DNA of 64,000 nucleotides from Dyella telluris. GTDB taxonomy: Bacteria; Pseudomonadota; Gammaproteobacteria; Xanthomonadales; Rhodanobacteraceae. The stretch is from assembly GCF_014297575.1 (NCBI RefSeq), contig NZ_CP060412.1, positions 248,001 through 312,000 on the forward strand, given 5' to 3'. The translations under genes and the position numbers were made by a program. This document shows, one piece after another, positions 1-9,766 of the stretch. The stretch's first letter is position 1, and every line of letters begins with the position of its first letter. Under the pieces are notes generated by a model. The model did not search any database, had not been told where the DNA came from, and saw only the letters and a list, made by a program, of their open reading frames with translations.

Positions 1-3000
1 ACGTCACGCAAGGCACGCTGGCATTGCAGAGCAGTGCGTCACTCGCGGCCAACAGCGCGGTGACCGTCACGGGCGGTACGCTGGCCGTGCTGAACGGCAG
101 CAACCTGGGCGCGGGCAGCACGGTCACCCTCAACGGCGGCACGCTGGAGGCAGTGAGCGGCGCCTACACCCAGAGCCAGGCAACGACGATCGGCGTCAAC
201 GGCGGCACGCTGGCGGTGGATGCCGGCGCCAATCTCACGCTGTCTGGAGCAGTCTTGGGCACGTCGGGCAACCTCACTGCCGTCGGCCCCGGCACGCTAA
301 CGCTGGCGGGGAATGTCAGTACGGGCAGCGGCAACCAGACCTACAGCGTCAACAACGTTGCCCTGGGCGGCGCTGCCACGCTCATCAGCGCCGGCACCAT
401 CACCTTCAACACCGCGATCGACTCGACGACGAGCGGCGCAAACAGCCTCGCGCTCAACGCACCCACCGTATGGCTAAGCAACGCGGTAGGCGCCACGACG
501 GCACTCGGCTCGCTGAATGTCACCGGTGGCCAGGTTTCGTTGGGCGGCAACGTCACGACGAGCGGCACGCAGAGCTACGATGCGGCGACGCTCAGCAACA
601 ACGTCACCTTGACCAGCACCGGCTCGGGGGCGATCACGCTTGCCTCGACCGTGGACGGCGCTCATGCCTTGATCGTGGATACCTCGGGCATCGCCAGCTT
701 CAATGGGGCTGTCGGCGGCACGACGGCGCTCACCAGCCTGGTCAGCAGCGGCTTCGGCACGACCAAGCTGTCAGGTAGCGTCAATACGACCGGGGCACAG
801 ACCTATACGGGTGAAGTGCAGCTCACCGGCAACGAAACGCTCGTGAGCAGCGGCGGTGGCAACATCACTTTTGGCCTCGGCACGACGGGCAACTATGCCC
901 TGTCCGTATCCACCGCGGGCAGCCTTTCTTTCGACAACTATGTGTCGGTGAACGGCCTCTCCACGAATAGCGGCAGCTTCTCCGCATCGGGTGCCGTGTC
1001 CAGCCTTGGTTCGCTGGCCATCACCACCAGCAATGGTGCCATCACTCAGGCGAGCAGCTTTTCGGCCACCGGAACCTCGACGTTCAATGCCGGCAACCAT
1101 GCGATCACGCTGACGAACCTGGGCAATGCGCTTGCCGGCACCGTGTCGTTGAGCAACAGCGGCGCCAACAACGTCGCCCTGACCAACAGCCAGGCGCTGT
1201 TGCTCGGCAATGTCGCCACTGGCAGTGGCAGCCTGTCACTGGCCAGCGCGGGCAGCATGACGCAATCGGGCGCCATTTCGCAGGCAGCGGGCGCCGGCGC
1301 CGTCTCGCTCAACGCGAACAGCAACGCCATCACGCTGACGAACTCGGGCAATCTTTTCACCGGTCTGGTCTCGGCCTCGGGCAGCAGCGTGGCCCTGAGC
1401 AACAGCACTGACCTGGGCATTGGCAACATCACAGGCACCAGCAGCGTGGCGCTGAGCAGCACGGGCGCCCTCACGGAAGCAGGCACAGGCAAGATTTCCA
1501 CCGCGACGCTCACCGGCAACGTGAGCGGCGCGGCCACGTTGACCAGCGCACTGAACAGCATCAGCGCATTGGGCAACTTCACGGCAGGCAGCCTGTCGCT
1601 GGTCAACAGCGGGGCGTTGAACGTGTCGGGCAACGTGAACGTGGGTACCGGCAACGTCGGCCTGAACGTGGGCAGCAACGCCTTGACGGTCTCCGGCAGC
1701 GTAACCGGCGGCAACGTCACGCTCGATGCAGCGGGCAACACGCTGCTCACGGGCACCCTGACTGCGAACAGCACCACGCTCAACACCGGCACCTTGCAAG
1801 TCGGCAACGGTGGCACCACAGGAACGCTCGCCAGCAACGTGGTCGACAATACCGGGCTGAGCTTCAACGGCAGCAACAGCCTGAGTTATGCCGGCATCGT
1901 CTCCGGCACCGGCACGCTGGCAAAGCTGGGCTCAGGCACGTTGACGCTGACTGGCAGCAGCACCTATGTCGGCGCTACCACCATCAGCGCCGGCACGCTG
2001 GCGCTGTCCGGTACTGGCAGCATCGCCAACTCATCGGACGTCAACGTGGCCATCGGTGCCAGTTTCGACATCTCCAATGCGTCGACAGGCGCGTCGATCA
2101 CGTCACTCGACGGCGTCGCTGGTAGCAGCGTCAGTCTCGGTGCCAATTTGCTCACGCTGACTGCCGCCCAGGGCAGCTTCGGCGGCACCATCGGCGGCAC
2201 GGGCGGCGTGACTGTACAGAACGGCAGCGAAACGTTCATCGGCGTCAACACCTATACGGGCACGACGACCATCAACTCCGGCGCCAGGCTGACCCTGGGC
2301 AACGGATCATCGAACGCCACGATTTCCGGCAACGTGGTGAACCAGGGCACCCTCGCCTTCAATCCCGCTGGCTCATCCACCTTTGGCGGCGTGGTATCCG
2401 GCAACGGTGCGCTGACGAAGGCCGGCAGCGGCACGCTCACCCTGACCGGCGTGAACACATACGCCGGTGCAACGTCGGTCAGCGGCGGCACGCTCGCCCT
2501 CTCGGGCACGGGCAATATTGCCCAGTCGTCCGACGTGAACGTCGTCAGCGGCGGGACGTTCGACATCTCTGGCACCGCGGGCGGTGCATCGATCGAGTCG
2601 CTCGACGGCGGTGGCATTATCAATCTCGGCTCGAAGGCGCTCACGTTGAGCAACGCCAGCGGCAATTTCGCCGGCGTGATTGCCGGCACCGGCAACCTGA
2701 TCCTGCAGGGCGGCACGGAAACCCTCACCGGCCCCAACATGTATGCCGGTGCCACGATCATCAACGGCGGCACGCTCGCCTTGGGCGTGGGTGGTTCGAT
2801 CGGCACATCTTCCGGCGTCAATGTCGCCAGCCTGGGCACCTTCGATATTTCCGGCGCGGGTACTGGCGTTGGCAGGTCCATCCTTTCGCTGGCCGGTGCT
2901 GGCCAGGTGCACCTGGGCACGAATGCGCTGGTGCTGACCCAGGCGGCCGGCAGCTTCAGCGGCGTGATCGATGGCAGCGCGGGCTTCACCGTGCAGCATG

Positions 3001-6000
3001 GCAGTGAAGTCCTCACTGGCGACAACACCTACACGGGCGCCACCACCATCGCCAGCGGCGCGACGCTGCAGATCGGCAACGGCGGCACCACCGGCGCAGT
3101 CGCCGGCGACATCGCGGACAACGGCGCGCTGACGGTGAACCGCAGCGATGCATATACCTACGCGGGAGCGATCTCCGGAACCGGCACGCTCACGCAGGCC
3201 GGCACCGGCACGCTGACGCTGGACGGCAACAGCAGCGGCTTTGCCGGCAGTACCGACGTGGCTTCGGGCACGCTGGTGGTGGGCAGCGTCGCCGGCAACG
3301 GTGCGGCACTGGGCGGCAATATCGCGGTTGATGCGGGCGCCACGTTGCGCGGCCACGGCACCATCGGCGGCAATGTCGACGTGGCCTCCGGCGCCGCGGT
3401 CGAACCTGGCGACTCCATCGGCACGCTCACGGTCAATGGCAACTTCACCGCAGCCCGGGGCAGCGTGCTGAACTACGCCTTCGGTGCGCCGGGTGCCAGC
3501 ATGCAGACCGCGGGCACCGGCGACAGCATCGTGGTGGGCGGCAACCTCACGTTGAATGGTGCGACGCTGAATATCTCCGATGCCGGCGGCATGGGTGCGG
3601 GCCTGTACAACCTCTTCAGCTACAGCGGCACGCTCTCGCTCACCGGCGGCGGGCTGGCCGTTGGCAGCACGCCGGCAGGCCAATCGCTCACGCTGCAGTT
3701 CCTTACGGGCCAGAAGCAGATCAACCTGATCGACACCACGGGGTTCACGCTCGACTTCTGGAATGCCAATGGCCAGGCCACGGCCACGCAGATGGGTGGC
3801 GGCAGCGGTGTGTGGTCCAACTCGTCGGCGAACTGGACCGACGCCACCGCCAGCATGCCGAACGCGGCCATGACGCCGCAGCCGGGCTTCGCCATCTTCG
3901 GCGGCACATCGGGCACGGTGACGGTGGACAGCGTCAACGGCGGCGTCAGCGCCACGGGCATGCAGTTCGCCGTGGACGGATACCATTTGAACGGCGACAC
4001 GCTGACGCTGGTGGGCAGCAACGGCAGCCCACCAGTGATCCGCGTGGGCGATGGCTCCAGCGCCGGCTCCGCGATGACAGCCACCATCGACAACGTGCTG
4101 GCTGGCAGTGACGGCCTCACCAAGAGCGACCTGGGCACGCTGGTGCTCAATGGCGTCAACACCTATACCGGCGGCACCACCATCACCGGCGGCACGCTGT
4201 CGGTATCCAGCGATGCCAATCTGGGCGACGCATCGGGTGGCCTCTCGCTGCAGGGTGGCACGCTGGAAAACACCGCCGCGTTTACCACGGCCCGCAGCAT
4301 CGACCTGAGCGGCAATGGCACGTTGCAGACCGATGCCGACCTGACCGCCAACGGCGTGATCAGCGGCAACGGCACCCTCAGCAAGAGCGGTACCGGCACG
4401 CTGCTGCTCACCAACACCAACATCTACACCGGCGCCACCACCATCGGTGCCGGCACGCTGGCCTTGTCCGGCAGCGGCAGCATCGCAACGTCGTCGGACG
4501 TGAGCATCGCCGGCGGCGGCAGCTTCGATATCGCCGGCACCAGCAGCGGTGCGTCCATCGTGTCGCTGGATGGCAACGGCAGCGTCAAGCTTGGCCAGCA
4601 TTCGCTCACGCTGAGTGCCGCCAACGGCAGCTTCGGTGGCGTGATCGGCGGCACCGGTGGCGTCGACCTTGCCGGCGGAACGGAGACACTCACCGGCACC
4701 AACGCCTATACCGGCGCCACCACGATCAGCGGCGGCACGCTGGCCCTTTCCGGCAGCGGCTCCATCGCTAGCTCGAGCGGCGTGAACGTGGCCAGCGGCG
4801 CGACGTTCGATATCTCGGGGACGTCCAGTGGCGCATCCGTCGCTTCGCTGGGTGGCAACGGCGCCGTCAACCTGGGCCAGCAGTCGCTCACGCTCACGCA
4901 GGCCAACGGCAGCTTCGGTGGCGTGGTCGGTGGTGCGGGCGGTCTGACGCTGCAAGGTGGCAACGAGATATTCAGCGGCACCAACACCTATGCCGGAAGC
5001 ACAGCGATCAACGCCGGCACGCTGGCGTTGTCGGGCACGGGCAGCATCGCCGATTCGTCCGGCGTGAACGTCGCAGGCGGCGCATTCTTCGATATCGCGG
5101 GCACGTCCAGCGGCACGTCCGTCACGTCGCTGACGGGCAACGGCAACGTGACGCTTGGCACGCAGCGGCTCACCATCACCCACGCCAGTGGCAGCTTCGA
5201 TGGTGTGATCACCGGCACGGGCGGCCTCTCGGTGCAGGACGGCAGCGCGGTCCTCACCGCCACCAACACGTATACCGGCAACACCATCGTTGGCAGCGGC
5301 GCAACGCTGACCCTGGGCAACGGCGGAGCGACGGGCTCCGTCGCAGGTGATGTCACCGACAACGGCGCGCTGGTCTTCAACCGCAGCAACGCAGCCTCCT
5401 TCGTTGGCGTGGTTTCCGGCGCCGGCTCGCTGACGCAGGCCGGCAGTGGCACGCTCACGCTCACCGGCATCAACACCTATACCGGCGCCACGGCGATCAA
5501 CGCCGGCACGCTGGCGCTGTCGGGCAACGGCAGCATCGCCGGTTCGTCCAGCGTGAACGTGGCGAACGGCGCGAGCTTCGATATCTCGGGCACCACACAA
5601 GGTGCATCGGTTGCCTCGCTGGATGGCAACGGTCATGTCGCGCTGGGCCAGCAGTCGCTCACGCTCACGCAGGCCAGCGGCAGCTTCGGCGGTGTGATCG
5701 CCGGCGCGGGTGAGCTGGTGCTCGCCGGCGGCACCGAGACGCTCACCGGCGCCAACGCCTATACCGGCGCCACCACGATCAACGGTGGCACGCTGGCGCT
5801 GTCGGGCAGCGGCAGTGTTGCCGGCTCGTCCGGTGTGAGCGTGGCCAGCGGCGCAACGCTCGACATCTCGGGCACGTCCAGTGGCGCGTCCATCACCTCG
5901 CTGGATGGCAACGGCAACGTCGCACTGGGCCAGCAGTCGCTCACGCTCACGCAGGCCGGGGGCAGCTTCAACGGCGTGATCGCCGGTGCGGGCGGCCTCA

Positions 6001-8003
6001 CCCTGCAGAGTGGCATCGAGGTACTTACCGGTGCGAATACCTATGCCGGCGCCACTACCATCGCCCACGGGGCCATACTGCAGATCGGTAACGGTGGCAC
6101 CACCGGTGCCATCGCCGGCAACGTGGCCGACAACGGTACGCTGATCTTCGCGCGCAGCGACGACACGACGTTCTCCGCTGTCATCGCCGGCAGCGGCTCG
6201 CTGGTGCAGAACGGCAGCGGCACCCTCACTCTGGCCGGCGCCAACAACTACAGCGGCGGCACGCTGATCAACGCCGGCATGCTGAAGGGCGATGCGAGCA
6301 GCCTGCAGGGCAACATCGTCGACAACGGCAACCTCCAGTTCGATCAGGAGAGCGACGGCATCTATGCCGGCGTGCTTTCCGGCCAGGGCGGCTTCACCAA
6401 GTCCGGCAGCGGCACGCTGATCATGAATGGCCAGAGCACGTTCAGCGGCATCACCCACGTTGCCGCCGGCACGCTGGAAATCGGTGACGCGGCCACGCCG
6501 GGCGCCACGCTGGGTGGACAGGTCGACGTGGACAGCGCCGGCACGCTGCGCGGACACGGCACCATCAACGGCAACGTGCTGAACGATGGCGTGGTGCGTC
6601 CGGGTGGTTCGGTGGGTACGCTGACCATCAATGGCAACTACACGCAGGGCAGCACCGGCCAGCTGATGATCGACACGTCTGCCGATGGCACGGGCAGCCG
6701 TCTGGTGGTGAACGGCTCGGTGGCGCTGGCAGGCAGCGCGCTGCTGATCCTGCCCTCCTCCGACTGGAAGGCCAACACCAACTACGAGCTGCTGACCTCC
6801 ACGGGTGGCATCAGCGGTCAGTTTGCATCGGTGACGTCGAACTTCGCCTTCGTCAATCCAACGTTGTCGTACGGCAGCAACCAGATTGGCCTGGTGCTGG
6901 CTCGCAACAACGTGGCCTTCCCCACCGTTGCCGGCACCGGCAACGCCAAGGCGGTGGCGGCAGCGGTCGAATCGCTGGGTGCGGGCCAGCCCGTGTATGA
7001 CGGGGTGGTCACGCTGGACAGTGCCACGGCAGCCAAGGCCTTCGAACAATTGCAGGGCGACATCCACGCCAGCACGCGCACCGCCATCCAGGAGAATGAT
7101 CGCTACGTGCGCGACGCCATCGGTGCGCATCTGTCCGGCGTCGCCAGCGGCGCAGACGGCCACAGCGCGAGCAACGAGGCCGGCGTGTCCGCATGGACGT
7201 CCGCATGGGGCCACTGGGGTTCGCACGACGGCAACGACACCGCCGCGCAGCTGGACAGCAACGGCAGCGGCCTCGTGGTGGGCGCGGACCTCGGCGTGGC
7301 CGGCGACAGTCGCGTCGGCACCCTGCTCGGTACGGGCCAGGGCACGGCACGCAGCGCCACGCCGTACACCTCCGCGCATCACCTGGATACCTACGCGGGT
7401 CTCTACGGCGACACGAAGCTCGGCGCCGTACGCCTGCAGGGCGGCGCGGTGTATGGCTGGCAGAAGGTCAACGCCTCGCGCACGCTGGACTTTGGCAACC
7501 TCAACGGCAGCGCCGACAGCCGCTACAACGCCAACACGGCGCAGGCCGTCGTCGATGCCAGCTACGAATTCGCCGTGGGTCGCTCCACCGTGGCGCCGTT
7601 CGTCAACGTGGCCTACGACCACCTCAGCACCGATGCCTTCCATGAAAACGGTTCGGCCGCCGCGCTGAATGTGGCCGGCGACGACAGTGCCGTCACCGTC
7701 AGCACGCTCGGTGTGCGCGGCAGCTTCCAGCTCGATGACCGCGGAGGCCTGCATGCCAACGTGAGCATGGGCTGGCAGCACGCCTCGGGCGACGTGACGC
7801 CGGTGGCCAACGAGCGCTTCGTGGCGGGCGGCAATGCGTTCTCCGTCTATGGCGTGCCGGCGGCGAAGAATGCGGCGGCGCTGAGCGGTGGCATCAGCTT
7901 CCAGGTCACGCCCAGCGTGACCGTGGATGCCACCTATAGCGGCCAGTTCGGCACCGGCGTGACGGACCAGGCAGCACGCATGAGCCTGACCTGGATGTTC
8001 TGA
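1..8003 (+). CDS. Autotransporter adhesin with beta-strand repeats (5' end missing)
   Basis: Type V secreted surface protein; the reading frame is open to the left window edge (codons begin at base 3), so signal peptide and true start lie upstream. At least 2,666 codons are present. The first 600 residues are Ser/Thr/Gly/Ala-rich beta-helix sequence. From about base 1900 to 6500 there are passenger-associated (PATR-type) repeats with cores such as GSGTLTLTG..NTYTGATTI and GTLALSGSGSIA. An alpha-helical linker lies near 7000-7140, and the last about 275 residues form an autotransporter beta-barrel ending in aromatic WMF, the usual outer-membrane signal. Only two or three Trp/Cys-type residues occur in the passenger, typical of secreted beta-helices. 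Likely role is adhesion or biofilm formation (inference). A strong terminator follows directly. Confidence 0.93.
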   Translation, partial: VTQGTLALQSSASLAANSAVTVTGGTLAVLNGSNLGAGSTVTLNGGTLEAVSGAYTQSQATTIGVNGGTLAVDAGANLTLSGAVLGTSGNLTAVGPGTLTLAGNVSTGSGNQTYSVNNVALGGAATLISAGTITFNTAIDSTTSGANSLALNAPTVWLSNAVGATTALGSLNVTGGQVSLGGNVTTSGTQSYDAATLSNNVTLTSTGSGAITLASTVDGAHALIVDTSGIASFNGAVGGTTALTSLVSSGFGTTKLSGSVNTTGAQTYTGEVQLTGNETLVSSGGGNITFGLGTTGNYALSVSTAGSLSFDNYVSVNGLSTNSGSFSASGAVSSLGSLAITTSNGAITQASSFSATGTSTFNAGNHAITLTNLGNALAGTVSLSNSGANNVALTNSQALLLGNVATGSGSLSLASAGSMTQSGAISQAAGAGAVSLNANSNAITLTNSGNLFTGLVSASGSSVALSNSTDLGIGNITGTSSVALSSTGALTEAGTGKISTATLTGNVSGAATLTSALNSISALGNFTAGSLSLVNSGALNVSGNVNVGTGNVGLNVGSNALTVSGSVTGGNVTLDAAGNTLLTGTLTANSTTLNTGTLQVGNGGTTGTLASNVVDNTGLSFNGSNSLSYAGIVSGTGTLAKLGSGTLTLTGSSTYVGATTISAGTLALSGTGSIANSSDVNVAIGASFDISNASTGASITSLDGVAGSSVSLGANLLTLTAAQGSFGGTIGGTGGVTVQNGSETFIGVNTYTGTTTINSGARLTLGNGSSNATISGNVVNQGTLAFNPAGSSTFGGVVSGNGALTKAGSGTLTLTGVNTYAGATSVSGGTLALSGTGNIAQSSDVNVVSGGTFDISGTAGGASIESLDGGGIINLGSKALTLSNASGNFAGVIAGTGNLILQGGTETLTGPNMYAGATIINGGTLALGVGGSIGTSSGVNVASLGTFDISGAGTGVGRSILSLAGAGQVHLGTNALVLTQAAGSFSGVIDGSAGFTVQHGSEVLTGDNTYTGATTIASGATLQIGNGGTTGAVAGDIADNGALTVNRSDAYTYAGAISGTGTLTQAGTGTLTLDGNSSGFAGSTDVASGTLVVGSVAGNGAALGGNIAVDAGATLRGHGTIGGNVDVASGAAVEPGDSIGTLTVNGNFTAARGSVLNYAFGAPGASMQTAGTGDSIVVGGNLTLNGATLNISDAGGMGAGLYNLFSYSGTLSLTGGGLAVGSTPAGQSLTLQFLTGQKQINLIDTTGFTLDFWNANGQATATQMGGGSGVWSNSSANWTDATASMPNAAMTPQPGFAIFGGTSGTVTVDSVNGGVSATGMQFAVDGYHLNGDTLTLVGSNGSPPVIRVGDGSSAGSAMTATIDNVLAGSDGLTKSDLGTLVLNGVNTYTGGTTITGGTLSVSSDANLGDASGGLSLQGGTLENTAAFTTARSIDLSGNGTLQTDADLTANGVISGNGTLSKSGTGTLLLTNTNIYTGATTIGAGTLALSGSGSIATSSDVSIAGGGSFDIAGTSSGASIVSLDGNGSVKLGQHSLTLSAANGSFGGVIGGTGGVDLAGGTETLTGTNAYTGATTISGGTLALSGSGSIASSSGVNVASGATFDISGTSSGASVASLGGNGAVNLGQQSLTLTQANGSFGGVVGGAGGLTLQGGNEIFSGTNTYAGSTAINAGTLALSGTGSIADSSGVNVAGGAFFDIAGTSSGTSVTSLTGNGNVTLGTQRLTITHASGSFDGVITGTGGLSVQDGSAVLTATNTYTGNTIVGSGATLTLGNGGATGSVAGDVTDNGALVFNRSNAASFVGVVSGAGSLTQAGSGTLTLTGINTYTGATAINAGTLALSGNGSIAGSSSVNVANGASFDISGTTQGASVASLDGNGHVALGQQSLTLTQASGSFGGVIAGAGELVLAGGTETLTGANAYTGATTINGGTLALSGSGSVAGSSGVSVASGATLDISGTSSGASITSLDGNGNVALGQQSLTLTQAGGSFNGVIAGAGGLTLQSGIEVLTGANTYAGATTIAHGAILQIGNGGTTGAIAGNVADNGTLIFARSDDTTFSAVIAGSGSLVQNGSGTLTLAGANNYSGGTLINAGMLKGDASSLQGNIVDNGNLQFDQESDGIYAGVLSGQGGFTKSGSGTLIMNGQSTFSGITHVAAGTLEIGDAATPGATLGGQVDVDSAGTLRGHGTINGNVLNDGVVRPGGSVGTLTINGNYTQGSTGQLMIDTSADGTGSRLVVNGSVALAGSALLILPSSDWKANTNYELLTSTGGISGQFASVTSNFAFVNPTLSYGSNQIGLVLARNNVAFPTVAGTGNAKAVAAAVESLGAGQPVYDGVVTLDSATAAKAFEQLQGDIHASTRTAIQENDRYVRDAIGAHLSGVASGADGHSASNEAGVSAWTSAWGHWGSHDGNDTAAQLDSNGSGLVVGADLGVAGDSRVGTLLGTGQGTARSATPYTSAHHLDTYAGLYGDTKLGAVRLQGGAVYGWQKVNASRTLDFGNLNGSADSRYNANTAQAVVDASYEFAVGRSTVAPFVNVAYDHLSTDAFHENGSAAALNVAGDDSAVTVSTLGVRGSFQLDDRGGLHANVSMGWQHASGDVTPVANERFVAGGNAFSVYGVPAAKNAAALSGGISFQVTPSVTVDATYSGQFGTGVTDQAARMSLTWMF
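4424..6041 (+). repeat. Tandem 282-bp repeats inside the autotransporter passenger
   Basis: Units of about 94 codons begin with GTLALSG and recur at roughly 4450, 4735, 5015, 5505 and 5785, with more diverged units at about 1990, 2485 and 2770. The DNA is nearly identical in places: the same stretch encoding GQQSLTLTQA occurs around 4875, 5648 and 5930. One insertion unit (5270-5475) of the different TLGNGG..GSVAGD type interrupts the array. Such arrays can change copy number by slippage or recombination. Confidence 0.85.
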
Positions 8004-8021
8004 GTCCCGTTGCAAGCCACA

Positions 8022-8060
8022 AGAAAGGCCGGTCGTGTGAACGACCGGCCTTTCTTTTTT
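8022..8060 (+). terminator. Rho-independent terminator of the autotransporter gene
   Basis: A 15-bp perfect stem (8022-8036 with 8041-8055), four-base loop GTGA and a downstream T-rich tail (CTTTTTT). It starts 19 bases after the stop codon. Confidence 0.93.
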
Positions 8061-8080
8061 GCAAGATCAGGCATGCATGG

Positions 8081-8386
8081 CTACATCGGAGCCCGCAGAC
8101 TTCCGCTCCGGAGCACCATCATCAAGGTGGCGCTCCCGATAGCCCCCGCGCGTCGCGCAGCCCATGCTTCAAACGACGACGCACAGTACGGCCCGCGACA
8201 GTGATCGACGATCTGGCCGTCTTTCGGCAACTCGTCCCGTCGACGCTCCACCGGGTTTGACGGCATGCTGATCGCGTCCGGCGCCTTTCCCGGCGCGAAT
8301 GCCTCACCGAGGCGCACGTCCGGCACCGTAACCATGTCATCCTTCAGGCGACTCAGCAGCGACCGGATCCAGCAAGGCGAGGCCAT
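8081..8386 (-). pseudogene. Remnant of a rhodanese domain, probably from an ArsR-rhodanese fusion
   Basis: The minus-strand frame carries recognisable rhodanese features in the right order: LKDDMVTVPDVRLGEAF resembles the domain's first strand (VTVLDVRP.EEF), ELPKDGQIV precedes the active-site strand, and HCRGPYC matches the cysteine loop typical of rhodanese domains fused to ArsR regulators (YCRGPYC). After this the sequence drifts (ARRAGAIGSATLMM) and stops before the usual GG-PEW end. Upstream, no intact ArsR winged helix can be read in frame. I infer a decayed gene; a short single-domain rhodanese is the alternative. It stands divergent to the MFS/desulfurase pair. The rest of the 8061-8500 gap shows no other gene. 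Confidence 0.5.
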
Positions 8387-8500
8387 GACATTTCGCCAGT
8401 TTCCGCATCAGCCCCCGCGTAACACCTGCGGCCTGACCACAGGCGCGGGCATCGTCGCCCGTGTGGCCCGCCCGAAAGGCAGCGCACGGATGACCGCGCC

Positions 8501-9751
8501 GTGACCGCCACCGTCAACCGTCGGACCATCGCCCTGGGCCTGCGTGAAAACTGGCGGCAGTTCGCACTGCTGGTGCTGATCAACGCCTTTGTCGGCGGCA
8601 TGGTGGGTATCGAGCGCACGGTGGTGCCGTTGATCGGCGCGGAAACTTTCCATCTGCAGTCGACCACGCTGATCACCTCGTTCATCGTCAGCTTCGGCGT
8701 GGTGAAGGCGCTGGCCAATCTGGTGTCGGGCCAGCTGGCGGATACCTGGGGACGCAAACGCGTGCTGGTGATCGGCTGGTTGCTGGGCCTGCCCGTGCCG
8801 TTCCTGATCATGGCCGCACCGGCCTGGGGATGGATCGTAGCCGCCAATGTGCTGCTGGGCCTGAGCCAGGGCTTCGCGTGGTCAATGACGGTCATCATGA
8901 AGATCGACCTGGCAGGCTCGCGCAGTCGCGGGCTCGCCGTTGGCCTCAACGAGTTCGCCGGCTATCTCGCCGTGGGCGCCACGGCGTTCTTCACCGGTTA
9001 TCTCGCCAGCCGCTATGGCCTGCGGCCGGTGCCGATGTACCTGGGCGTCGGTTACGCGGTGTTCGGCACCCTCCTTTCGATACTCGCGGTGCGCGACACG
9101 CGCGAGCACGTGCACGCCGAAACGCGCGATGCCGGACAGGCCACCGCCACGCTCGGCTTCCGCGAGGTGTTCGCCCTCACCTCCTTCCGCCAGCGCAACC
9201 TGTTCGCAGCTTCGCAGGCCGGCCTGGTGAACAACCTCAACGACGGCATGAGCTGGGGCATCTTCCCTTTGTTCTTCACGTCGCTGGGCTTGGGTGTCGA
9301 GCGCATCGGCATGCTCAAGGCGGTGTATCCGGTGGTGTGGGGCATGGGCCAGGTAGTGACGGGGCCGCTGAGCGACCGCTGGGGTCGCAAGGGCCTGATC
9401 GTCGCCGGCATGTGGGTACAGGCCGCCGGCCTTTTTCTCACGGCGGCCACCGGCCGTTTCGCGTGGTGGCTGGTGGCCAGCATCCTGCTGGGCGCAGGCA
9501 CGGCGATGGTCTACCCCAGCCTGATCGCCGCCGTGTCGGATGCCTCCGCACCTGCGTGGCGTGCACGCTCACTCAGCGTGTACCGCTTCTGGCGCGACCT
9601 GGGTTACGCGATAGGTGCACTTTCCGCGGGACTTATCGCAGATCGCTATGGCCTTGCTTCGGCGATCGTTGCCATCGGCGCGCTGACCTTCATCTCCGGT
9701 GTTGTCGTCGCCGTCGTCATGACCGAGCATCGACCCCACGTTGCGCCCTGA
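8501..9751 (+). CDS. MFS transporter
   Basis: Inner-membrane major facilitator of 416 residues with about 12 predicted membrane helices. The MFS motif A loop is visible twice, as GQLADTWGRKR after helix 2 and GPLSDRWGRKG in the second half, showing the two six-helix halves. The GTG start overlaps TGA of a short upstream frame; no strong ribosome site is seen, so the start is provisional. It ends 15 bases before the cysteine desulfurase start and is almost certainly co-transcribed with it. Substrate cannot be read from sequence. The desulfurase and the neighbouring rhodanese remnant suggest a sulfur-related solute (inference). Confidence 0.85.
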   Translation: MTATVNRRTIALGLRENWRQFALLVLINAFVGGMVGIERTVVPLIGAETFHLQSTTLITSFIVSFGVVKALANLVSGQLADTWGRKRVLVIGWLLGLPVPFLIMAAPAWGWIVAANVLLGLSQGFAWSMTVIMKIDLAGSRSRGLAVGLNEFAGYLAVGATAFFTGYLASRYGLRPVPMYLGVGYAVFGTLLSILAVRDTREHVHAETRDAGQATATLGFREVFALTSFRQRNLFAASQAGLVNNLNDGMSWGIFPLFFTSLGLGVERIGMLKAVYPVVWGMGQVVTGPLSDRWGRKGLIVAGMWVQAAGLFLTAATGRFAWWLVASILLGAGTAMVYPSLIAAVSDASAPAWRARSLSVYRFWRDLGYAIGALSAGLIADRYGLASAIVAIGALTFISGVVVAVVMTEHRPHVAP

Positions 9752-9766
9752 GGAGCAAAGCCGGCC

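Noticed and set aside
2373..8015. A 1,880-codon open frame on the minus strand opposite the autotransporter
   Set aside because: It is a mirror of GC-rich repetitive coding DNA with few stops; its translation is Arg/His/Ala-rich low complexity without domains, signal or ribosome site.
8001..8500. A plus-strand frame ending in TGA that overlaps the MFS start (8265-8504)
   Set aside because: No family resemblance and it covers the rhodanese remnant on the other strand.
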